This document shows positions 1 through 6,650 of a stretch of 15,306 bases of DNA, one piece after another. Source of the stretch: Rhodoferax sp. (GTDB lineage: Bacteria > Pseudomonadota > Gammaproteobacteria > Burkholderiales > Burkholderiaceae_C); assembly GCA_029865675.1 (NCBI GenBank), contig JARXAU010000020.1, forward strand, positions 1 through 15,306. Direction: 5' to 3'. The translations under genes were made by a program, and so were the position numbers. The notes beneath the pieces are model-generated. The model worked only from the letters and a program-made list of their open reading frames with translations. It did no database searches and was not told the origin of the DNA. Within the stretch, counting starts at the first letter, position 1, and each line of letters starts with the position of its first letter.

Positions 1-1203
1 GCCCAGCACCACGCTCTTGCCTTTGGCTACCAGAACCGGTGTGGTGGCCAAGGGGGCTGTGCTGGCCGCATCGCCAACATAAAGGGTTCCGGTGACACCG
101 CTGGTGGCACCCGTGGCGTTGGTGGCCACGTTGGTGAGCGTGCCCACCGAGAAGCACTGACCATCATCGTCGCTGCCAGCGACATAGGCCACCGACGATT
201 TACTCACCACGTTCGAAGTGGCCGTCGTGCTCACGGCCTTGAAGCCATCAACCACCAGATCCGTGCCGCCTGAGCTGTCGACCCATGGCGTGAGCTGGGC
301 TGCGGTAAACGTGGAGGTGCTCAGCAGCGAGTTCAAATTGATCGAAGAGGCGTAGAACTTGGTGAGATTGGAGGCCACGGTGGTCATGTTGACCGCTGTA
401 GAAGCCGTGTTGATCTGCGCTTGTAAGGCGCTCGAGCCTGCAGTTCCGTTGATCAATCCGTCGTCTCTAAGGTCTAGCTGAAAGTTGGCGATGAATTGAC
501 TCACCCCCACCCCGTTGCCACCGATGTTCATCACCAAGGCCGATAAGGCCAGCAGCACTTTATTCGGCGTAGCGTCTCTGGCAATGTCGAGTTCACTGAA
601 ATTGTTAGGGATCGTGACGGTGGTGGTGCTGGTGTCACCGCTCATCATGTCCGCGCCGTTGTAAATACGAAAAGCCGCCAAAACTTCTTTTTGCGCTTGG
701 GTTCGCGATTTGACAAAGTTGCGGTACGTGGAGAGTTTGTAAGTGTTTGTTTTGTCGGTCACCAGCGCAACAATGCGCGGGCCGGACAGGGTGGTGAGCA
801 GGTTGACATTGACCAGCCGGTCAATGGTGAGGTCACCCTGGGCCTGAAGCAGCACCGAGTCGTTGGCGAGCTCGCCGGTGATTTCGTTGAGGTAGTAGCC
901 TTGGGCAAAGGTTTGGATGTGCTGACGGGTGAAATTGATGCCCGATGAATTGAAGCCACCCATGTTGTCGTTGGTCAACAGGTCGTAGCTGATGCCGGTA
1001 GGCGCATAGCTCAAGGGGTTGAGTTCTGCGACCGTAATGCGCGAGCCCTTAAGCAAAGGGCCTTTTTGCGCAATGCCGCCTTCGACGCTGAAGCCGGTGG
1101 GCGTTTGGCTCACAGTGCTGTCGCTGCTATTGCTGCCACCGCCACAGGCGGTCAAAACGACCAGGCTGAGCGCGCTGAGCGCAAGGTGCATCCAATTCTT
1201 CAT
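1..1203 (-). CDS. Surface lipoprotein of the QKGP-domain type, 3' end outside the window
   Basis: The minus-strand frame is open from an ATG at 1203 to the window edge, giving 401 codons of an unfinished protein. The N-terminus is a lipoprotein signal: MKNW, a hydrophobic stretch, then lipobox L17-T18-A19-C20 followed by a GGGS tether, so export and lipidation are expected. Residues about 40-90 read like a repeat-type extracellular domain common in bacterial lipoproteins (GGIAQKGPLLKGSRITVAEL, then the PTG-SYDLLTNDNMGGF pattern), typically of beta-sandwich character. The rest is Ser/Thr/Asn-rich with no catalytic motif that I recognise. An in-frame ATG at 1251 would add 16 residues, but it would bury the signal peptide and neither start has a convincing Shine-Dalgarno. 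The role is unknown; an adhesin-like or surface-binding function is inference only. Confidence 0.75.
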   Translation of the reverse strand, partial: MKNWMHLALSALSLVVLTACGGGSNSSDSTVSQTPTGFSVEGGIAQKGPLLKGSRITVAELNPLSYAPTGISYDLLTNDNMGGFNSSGINFTRQHIQTFAQGYYLNEITGELANDSVLLQAQGDLTIDRLVNVNLLTTLSGPRIVALVTDKTNTYKLSTYRNFVKSRTQAQKEVLAAFRIYNGADMMSGDTSTTTVTIPNNFSELDIARDATPNKVLLALSALVMNIGGNGVGVSQFIANFQLDLRDDGLINGTAGSSALQAQINTASTAVNMTTVASNLTKFYASSINLNSLLSTSTFTAAQLTPWVDSSGGTDLVVDGFKAVSTTATSNVVSKSSVAYVAGSDDDGQCFSVGTLTNVATNATGATSGVTGTLYVGDAASTAPLATTPVLVAKGKSVVLG

Positions 1204-1333
1204 GGTCGTTTCAACTTTCAATGTGGTTTGGGGAGCCTCAAGCCGTGCCATCCGGGTTGCTGCAAATTGGAGGGCAAAGCACGAAGGATTGTTTGCCGTT
1301 GCGCAATCTACACCGAATTAGTTGATAAACGTG

Positions 1334-1367
1334 ATTTAAATAATTACATTGTTGTAATTATTTAAAT
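1334..1367. repeat. Perfect 15-bp inverted repeat, AT-rich, 4-nt spacer
   Basis: The left arm ATTTAAATAATTACA (1334-1348) and right arm TGTAATTATTTAAAT (1353-1367) are exact reverse complements around TTGT. The element lies in the 264-bp spacer between the stop of the HupE-like gene and the start of the left-end lipoprotein gene, both on the minus strand. It has no GC-rich stem or T-run, so an intrinsic terminator is unlikely. An operator for a dimeric regulator of the lipoprotein gene is the simplest reading, but this is inference. Nothing else was recognised in the 1204-1467 spacer. Confidence 0.7.
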
Positions 1368-1467
1368 TGTGACTCAGCCCGAAGTTGTGGACACCATCCC
1401 TGGGCAGCAAAAAGCTGAGGGCCTTCAGAAGCCGGCCCCGGGCGCCGTGAGTGCGTAACTGCGCAGT

Positions 1468-2643
1468 TCAGACCACACGTTGCACCAACCAAAACAAGCC
1501 CATCGCCATAGCCAAAGCACCCGCAGTGCGCTGCCAAACGGAAGAGTCCTGCCGGGGAAAAACTCGGCGCAAACCCTGCACCAAGGCCAACAAAACAAGA
1601 GCCACCGCGCACTGCCCCGCCTCAATGCCGAGGTTAAAACCCACAATGCTCCACACTGGATAGGGACTGAAGGCAATCCAGGGGCCGGTACCCTCCTCGC
1701 CCATGGCAGACGCAAAGCCCAGGCCATGCACCAATCCCAGGCCAAACACCAGTAGCAATTCCCACTTCAACGCCACCTGCCTGCGCAACAGGTGCAGCGC
1801 TGACACCGCCACGATGGACGCGGCAATGGCCGGTTCAACCAAAGCAGCAGGCACGCTGACCCAGCCCATAGAGGCCAGGCCAAAGGTCACGCCGTGCGCG
1901 ATGGTGAAGGCGGTGAGCAACGCTGCCCAGCGCCGCACGCTGATGCCGCTTGCCAACAGCGCCACCAAAAACACGATGTGATCTGCACCGCCCATGATGT
2001 GGTCAAACCCGTGGCGCGCAAAGTTGGCTACATGGCGCTGCACCGGAGCGAAAAGCTCGAGACGGGCTTGGTGTGGCGACAAAAAGCCTGATTCTTCGGC
2101 CAGTGTGTTGCCGTCTTGGATGCGTGATACCTTGACTTTGAGCGTTTCCACCACCGGCCCAGATGCCTCGAAGCCGGCCAAGGGCGTGCGGCTCCACAAG
2201 CCATAGTCAAGGGTCACCGCCGCAGGTGCTCGGTCCCAGGCGGCGGCACCCACGGCCACGATGTGCGGTGGAGCCGACGACGGGACTGGTGCTCCAGCGG
2301 CGGGGGCATCGGGCAGCTGCGCAGGAGTGAGCACCAGCTGGCTCCAAACCGCTTTGTGCCCGTCGCCCTCCAGCGTTAAGCCACTTTGCACCTGCGCAAT
2401 CAAATGGGCTTGGTGCGCCTGGATTTCTGAACCGTCAAGCACGCCATCTGCGTTGTCATCGGCACCGCTCAATGCGGCCACGGGTATGGAGACCGCAACA
2501 AAAACCTGCTTTCCCGATAGGCTGACAGTCGCATGTCCGGTTTCCACCACGTGGGCGCTAAGCGCCACTGGCGCAAAACACACCGCCCAACGCAGCGAAA
2601 CAACAAGCTTGCGCACCCAGCCGCTGGTCCAAAACTCGTTCAT
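1468..2643 (-). CDS. HupE/UreJ_2-family membrane protein with an EF-hand-like loop
   Basis: I chose the ATG at 2643 (391 aa); two in-frame TTG codons lie just upstream. Residues about 10-31 form a signal-peptide-like hydrophobic segment. A periplasmic domain of about 170 residues follows, and a C-terminal membrane domain starts near residue 205 with about six hydrophobic segments. The family signature is clear: H211-G-F-D214-H215 and G-A-D221-H222-IVFL at the first membrane helix, then FTIAHG (H250), GLVHGLGFA (H306) and FNLGIEAGQ (E341). These conserved His/Asp/Glu residues suggest a metal-binding pore. HupE proteins are linked to nickel uptake for hydrogenase or urease, but this longer subfamily has no proven substrate and neither enzyme is encoded here. 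Residues 62-73 form a canonical EF-hand loop (DDNADGVLDGSE). It is transcribed divergently from the hydrolase gene 79 bp away. Confidence 0.85.
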   Translation of the reverse strand: MNEFWTSGWVRKLVVSLRWAVCFAPVALSAHVVETGHATVSLSGKQVFVAVSIPVAALSGADDNADGVLDGSEIQAHQAHLIAQVQSGLTLEGDGHKAVWSQLVLTPAQLPDAPAAGAPVPSSAPPHIVAVGAAAWDRAPAAVTLDYGLWSRTPLAGFEASGPVVETLKVKVSRIQDGNTLAEESGFLSPHQARLELFAPVQRHVANFARHGFDHIMGGADHIVFLVALLASGISVRRWAALLTAFTIAHGVTFGLASMGWVSVPAALVEPAIAASIVAVSALHLLRRQVALKWELLLVFGLGLVHGLGFASAMGEEGTGPWIAFSPYPVWSIVGFNLGIEAGQCAVALVLLALVQGLRRVFPRQDSSVWQRTAGALAMAMGLFWLVQRVV

Positions 2644-2722
2644 CAACAAAGCACCCCATCAAAGCAGCGAATAATAAGCTGGCCAGGGCGACACAGCACC
2701 CATTACCGACCCAGAGGTTCCC

Positions 2723-4744
2723 ATGAAAACCGTGAAATCCTTCCCGCGCAAAGTCAAAGAAACGCCCAACGTCTTTGTCCCCCTGCCAGACGGCACCCAG
2801 CTCGCCGCCCGCGTCTGGATGCCCTCCGACGCCGCCAAGAACCCGGTGCCGGTGATTTTGGAGTACCTGCCCTACCGCAAGCGCGACGGCACCGTGGTGC
2901 GTGACGCCCTGACCCACCCCTACCTGGCCGGCCACGGCTACGCCTGCGTGCGGGTGGACATGCGCGGCAACGGCGACTCCGACGGCCTGATGCACGACGA
3001 ATACAGCGAACAAGAGCTGCAAGACGCCGACGACGTGATCGCCTGGCTGGTCGCCCAGCCCTGGAGCACGGGACGCGTGGGCATGATGGGCATCTCCTGG
3101 GGCGGTTTTAACGGCCTGCAGGTGGCGGCGCGCCAGCCCCAGGGCCTGGACGCCGTCATCACCCTGTGCTCCACCGACGACCGCTACAGCGACGACATCC
3201 ATTTCAAAGGCGGCTGCTTGCTCGGTGAGAACCTGGGCTGGTCGGCCACCATGTTGGGCTACTCATCCCGTCCGCCAGACCCGGCTTTGGTCGGTGACCA
3301 ATGGCGCGCCATGTGGCTGGAGCGCCTGAACGCCGAGCCCCTGCTGGCGATTGACTGGCTGCAGCATCCGCACCGCGACGCCTATTGGAAGCGTGGTTCG
3401 GTGTGCGAGGACATTGGCGCTATCCAAGCCGCCGTGCTCGCCGTAGGCGGCTGGAACGACGCCTACACCAACGCCGTGCCGCGCTTGGTGGCCAGCATCC
3501 AGGCACCGGTCAAAGGCATTATTGGCCCCTGGGCGCACAAATACCCGCACTTTGCAGTGCCTGAGCCGCGCATCGGCTTTTTGCAAGAAGCGCTGCGCTG
3601 GTGGGACCGCTGGCTCAAAGACCTGCCCACGGGCGTGGAAGCCGACCCGGCATTTCGCACCTACATCATGGACGTGCAGCCCCCGGGCGCGAGCATCAGC
3701 CACGTCCCCGGGCGCTGGGTGAGCGACCAGATGTGGCCTGACACCAATAGCCCAACCCAGCGCTTGTACCTCAACGCCAGCGGCTTGCAGCCCGAGGCTG
3801 GGCGCAAAGCCAAAAAGACCATCCAGTCGCCCCAGCACACGGGCGCCGACAGCGGCGAGTACTGCATCATCTGGATGGGCCCCGAATTTCCCGGTGACCA
3901 GCGCCAGGACGACGCGGGCTCGCTCACCTTTGACGCCGACTTCTTGACCAAAGGCTTTGACCTGGTGGGGGCGCCGGTGCTGACGCTGCAGTTCAGCGTG
4001 GACCAGCCCGTGGCCCATGTGGCGGTGCGCCTGAACAGCGTGTGGCCCAGCGGCGCGGTGTCGCGCCTCACCTACGCGGTAGCCAATCTGACGCACTTGC
4101 ACGGCAGCGCCAGCCACGAACACCCGCAGGCGCTGGAGCCGGGCAAGCGCTATACCGTGCAAATACAGCTCGACGACGTGGCCTGCCACGTGCCCAAAGG
4201 CCACCAGCTGCGCGTATCCATATCCACCAGCTACTGGCCGCTGATCTGGCCCGCGCCCCAGCCAGTGAACCTGACGGTACACACGGGCGCCAGCTACATC
4301 GACATCCCCACACGATTGAAGGTTCGCGGCGAAAAAGCGCCAGAGTTTGCCCCCGCAGAGGTCGCACCGGCGGTAAAACTAGTGACGATTGACAAGCCCT
4401 GGAACAAGCGCGAAGTCACCATTAACCAAGCCACCGGCGAGCGACGCATGACGATCGAAGACGACTTTGGCCGCAGCACCAGCACCGAGCACGGCCTGAC
4501 CACCTGGGGCCGGGGCCGCGAGAGCTACCGTATCCTGCCGCACGACCCGCTGTCCGCCATTCAAGAATGCCACTGGTCCATGGAAACCGCGCGCGGCGAC
4601 TGGGTCACCCGCACCGAAACCTATTCCGCCATGAGCGCCAGCGCCACCCACTGGCACATCACCGGTCGCCTGGAAGCCTATGAGGGCGAAAAACAGATTT
4701 TGGTGCGCACCTGGGACAAGAAGATCAAGCGAGCGCTGTTGTAG
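2723..4744 (+). CDS. CocE/NonD family hydrolase (peptidase S15-like alpha/beta hydrolase)
   Basis: The 673-aa protein starts at an ATG preceded by a GAGGT Shine-Dalgarno-like sequence. The N-terminal alpha/beta-hydrolase fold (about residues 15-300) contains the nucleophile elbow G-I-S125-W-G-G, the acid in GGWND246 and the base in GPWAH272, which gives a complete Ser-Asp-His triad. The cap subdomain lies between Ser125 and Asp246. Residues about 310-545 match the X-Pro dipeptidyl-peptidase C-terminal jelly-roll domain, followed by an extension of about 120 residues ending in VRTWDKKIKRALL. Family members hydrolyse esters or amides (cocaine esterase, glutaryl-acylase, Xaa-Pro peptidase), so the substrate cannot be read from the sequence. 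There is no signal peptide, so a cytoplasmic location is expected. It looks monocistronic. Confidence 0.9.
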   Translation: MKTVKSFPRKVKETPNVFVPLPDGTQLAARVWMPSDAAKNPVPVILEYLPYRKRDGTVVRDALTHPYLAGHGYACVRVDMRGNGDSDGLMHDEYSEQELQDADDVIAWLVAQPWSTGRVGMMGISWGGFNGLQVAARQPQGLDAVITLCSTDDRYSDDIHFKGGCLLGENLGWSATMLGYSSRPPDPALVGDQWRAMWLERLNAEPLLAIDWLQHPHRDAYWKRGSVCEDIGAIQAAVLAVGGWNDAYTNAVPRLVASIQAPVKGIIGPWAHKYPHFAVPEPRIGFLQEALRWWDRWLKDLPTGVEADPAFRTYIMDVQPPGASISHVPGRWVSDQMWPDTNSPTQRLYLNASGLQPEAGRKAKKTIQSPQHTGADSGEYCIIWMGPEFPGDQRQDDAGSLTFDADFLTKGFDLVGAPVLTLQFSVDQPVAHVAVRLNSVWPSGAVSRLTYAVANLTHLHGSASHEHPQALEPGKRYTVQIQLDDVACHVPKGHQLRVSISTSYWPLIWPAPQPVNLTVHTGASYIDIPTRLKVRGEKAPEFAPAEVAPAVKLVTIDKPWNKREVTINQATGERRMTIEDDFGRSTSTEHGLTTWGRGRESYRILPHDPLSAIQECHWSMETARGDWVTRTETYSAMSASATHWHITGRLEAYEGEKQILVRTWDKKIKRALL

Positions 4745-4830
4745 TGAGTGGCAAGGCAGAGAGGCGGCCAGGCGGCGATTCGGGCGCCTACCCAGGCTGC
4801 AACACAGGGTTCAAAGGGCTTGCTTCTCCA

Positions 4831-4858
4831 TTGCGAGGCATAGAAATTCACAAATAAT
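4831..4858 (+). promoter_or_regulatory. Candidate sigma-70 promoter for the second lipoprotein gene
   Basis: TTGCGA (4831-4836) and AATAAT (4853-4858) are separated by 16 bp and match four and five of the six consensus bases. They lie in the AT-rich half of the 214-bp spacer between the hydrolase stop and the lipoprotein start, which would give a leader of roughly 95 nt. This is a visual match only. Confidence 0.35.
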
Positions 4859-4958
4859 TCATTTTTTAAGTCGATACTGAGGAAAACGTTGGGGCTAGTG
4901 TGCGTGCCGCCCTGGTTTTTACATTTGCGCACCCTACTGCTGTTTTTCCTCGCATTGA

Positions 4959-6566
4959 ATGTCCATCCAAAAGTTTTATTCTCTGGCTTGCCTGACCGCA
5001 TCGCTGCTGCTTGTCGCCTGCGGCGGCGGTTCTACTGAAACTACCGTAAAGACTGTCAACCCAGATAAGTCCACCCGAATTTACATGGCTGGAGCCTACG
5101 TAGAAGGCCTGAGCTACAGCGCTGCCAATTTGTCTGGCACCACCGCAGCGAACGGCGCATTCAAGTACCGTGTGGGGGAAACAGTCACGTTCAAAGTGGG
5201 TACCAAGACAATCGGCACCTACACCCCGCTCGCCTATACCCCAACCACTATCACCCATTTTTCTATTCTTGGAAACACCGATCCCTACAGCACCGAAACG
5301 GTAAACCTGAGTGTGTTGCTGCATTTTTTGGACAACGACGCCGCGCTCAGCAATGGTGACGCCGTGCTTGGCAACGGTTTAAAGGTAAACGCCGAGAGAC
5401 TCGCTCTGGCCGACCAGGTAGGGGTGAAATTGAATGACGTAACCTACCTCGAAAAGCTAAGGGAAAAGGCAAGCGCAGCTACTCCTCGGAAAACAGTACC
5501 TGAGGCCGATACCGTCATTCCGCGGTCCAAAGCGCAAACCAATATAGACAAAATACAAGTTGCTCCCCATGCGGCGGGCGTTTTCACTTTTAACGAGTTC
5601 AAGTCCACTCTTACCTTCTCCGCTGCAAACAGCACAGACGCCAACGGCGACAAACTGAGCTACCAGTGGTTTATTGACTCCAAACCAAAAGCAAGCCAAG
5701 CCCTGATTGCAAGTCCTACGCTCGACACGATTACTTTTTCCGTTGACGCAGATGATGAGCCCTACATATTGAGGGCGGTGGTGTCGGACGCGGTATCAGC
5801 GGTGCCGCTCAGCCTCGAGGCCGAGGTGAAGAAAACCAATATTGCCGGCGTTTACTCCACCGGCAGCCTGCAATCCCCTGAGCGCGGAGTTGTCGCTATC
5901 TCGGATACCGCAGAACTATGGGGCTACATTGCCAACACAGTAAATAACGTCACCACCACCCGCGCTTTTGCGGGCTTGGTCTCACGTTCGGATGCAGCCG
6001 CAGACTACACCGTAAACTCGTTGCTAAGCTGCACCTTTTTGACGGTACCTTATGCCACGTGCACCGCCGAAAACCTTCCTGGTTATTCTTTCAAACTCGA
6101 CAATCCGGCGGTCTCACGTCAGTTAACGGGCTCCGTTGGGTCGTCCAACACGCCTATGCGGGCCACCCCTTTGCCAGACGCTCCCACCCTAAACACGAGC
6201 CTGGCTGGCACATACCGAGAACTGAACACGATAAAAGCCAACTGGGTCATCGCAAGAACCACGTTCAGCTTCTCCGAACCCAGCACAGACGGAAAAACCG
6301 TGACACTTTGCGCCACCGGTGATATCAAAATTGACGCTAATTCTCAGGTGGTGGATGCCAATGGCGCAATCACAAAATTTGTCGTGCCAATCAAAATCGA
6401 CTTTAGAGCCGCCTGCCCTCCGACTGGAAAGACTGGGTTCGACACCGGCTCTTCGTCTACCGGCGTCTTAATTCCAGACCCCAGCCTTGGCCCGGGTGGC
6501 TATACCTTCATCGGAAAAAATCCGAACCAGACCGCGCTGTTTGTGCGTCATCTCATCCGCCAGTAA
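4959..6566 (+). CDS. Modular lipoprotein with a PKD/Ig-like domain, function unknown
   Basis: The 535-aa protein starts at an ATG directly preceded by an in-frame TGA, so no longer start in this frame is possible; there is no clear Shine-Dalgarno. Signal peptide and lipobox LLVAC end at C21, followed by a GGGS tether. Residues about 44-145 match a module frequent in proteobacterial lipoproteins: VEGLSYS, SGTTAANGAFKYRVGETVTF, then the NLSVLLHFLDNDAALSNGDA segment. Residues about 215-290 look PKD/Ig-like (STDANGDKLSYQWF, later a D-D-E-P-Y-x-L-R-A-V-V-S-D strand). The C-terminal part, from about 294, is beta-rich with four cysteines that could form two disulfides. There is no catalytic signature. 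It is likely an outer-membrane-anchored extracellular protein. It is less GC-rich than its neighbours and unrelated to the left-end lipoprotein apart from the leader. Confidence 0.8.
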   Translation: MSIQKFYSLACLTASLLLVACGGGSTETTVKTVNPDKSTRIYMAGAYVEGLSYSAANLSGTTAANGAFKYRVGETVTFKVGTKTIGTYTPLAYTPTTITHFSILGNTDPYSTETVNLSVLLHFLDNDAALSNGDAVLGNGLKVNAERLALADQVGVKLNDVTYLEKLREKASAATPRKTVPEADTVIPRSKAQTNIDKIQVAPHAAGVFTFNEFKSTLTFSAANSTDANGDKLSYQWFIDSKPKASQALIASPTLDTITFSVDADDEPYILRAVVSDAVSAVPLSLEAEVKKTNIAGVYSTGSLQSPERGVVAISDTAELWGYIANTVNNVTTTRAFAGLVSRSDAAADYTVNSLLSCTFLTVPYATCTAENLPGYSFKLDNPAVSRQLTGSVGSSNTPMRATPLPDAPTLNTSLAGTYRELNTIKANWVIARTTFSFSEPSTDGKTVTLCATGDIKIDANSQVVDANGAITKFVVPIKIDFRAACPPTGKTGFDTGSSSTGVLIPDPSLGPGGYTFIGKNPNQTALFVRHLIRQ

Positions 6567-6576
6567 GTGGTACTTG

Positions 6577-6600
6577 GATGGGGCTCTGTGCGGCCCCATC
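6577..6600 (+). terminator. Stem-loop after the lipoprotein gene, possible terminator
   Basis: GATGGGGC (6577-6584) and GCCCCATC (6593-6600) form a perfect 8-bp GC-rich stem with an 8-nt loop, 10 nt after the lipoprotein stop codon and before mutL. No T-run follows, so it may be a weak terminator, a 3' stabilising hairpin or a partial barrier between the two genes. Confidence 0.45.
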
Positions 6601-6650
6601 AGACCGCGGGAATGTGCAGCATCTCGGTCGGCCCCACCTAAAATGCCCCG

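Noticed and set aside
1383..1420. Possible terminator CAGC-TTTTT-GCTG between the HupE-like gene and the lipoprotein gene
   Set aside because: Only a 4-bp stem, and the T-run is in the loop rather than after the stem.
3263..4282. Long minus-strand open frame (339 codons)
   Set aside because: It is antisense to the well-supported hydrolase gene; its composition is a by-product of GC-rich codons, with no domain or start signal.
4750..4795. AGGCG/CGCCT hairpin after the hydrolase gene
   Set aside because: A 5-bp stem with a 10-nt loop and no T-run is too weak to call a terminator.
4866..5324. Minus-strand open frame opposite the second lipoprotein start
   Set aside because: It overlaps the lipoprotein signal peptide and first module, which are clear; no start signal or homology seen.
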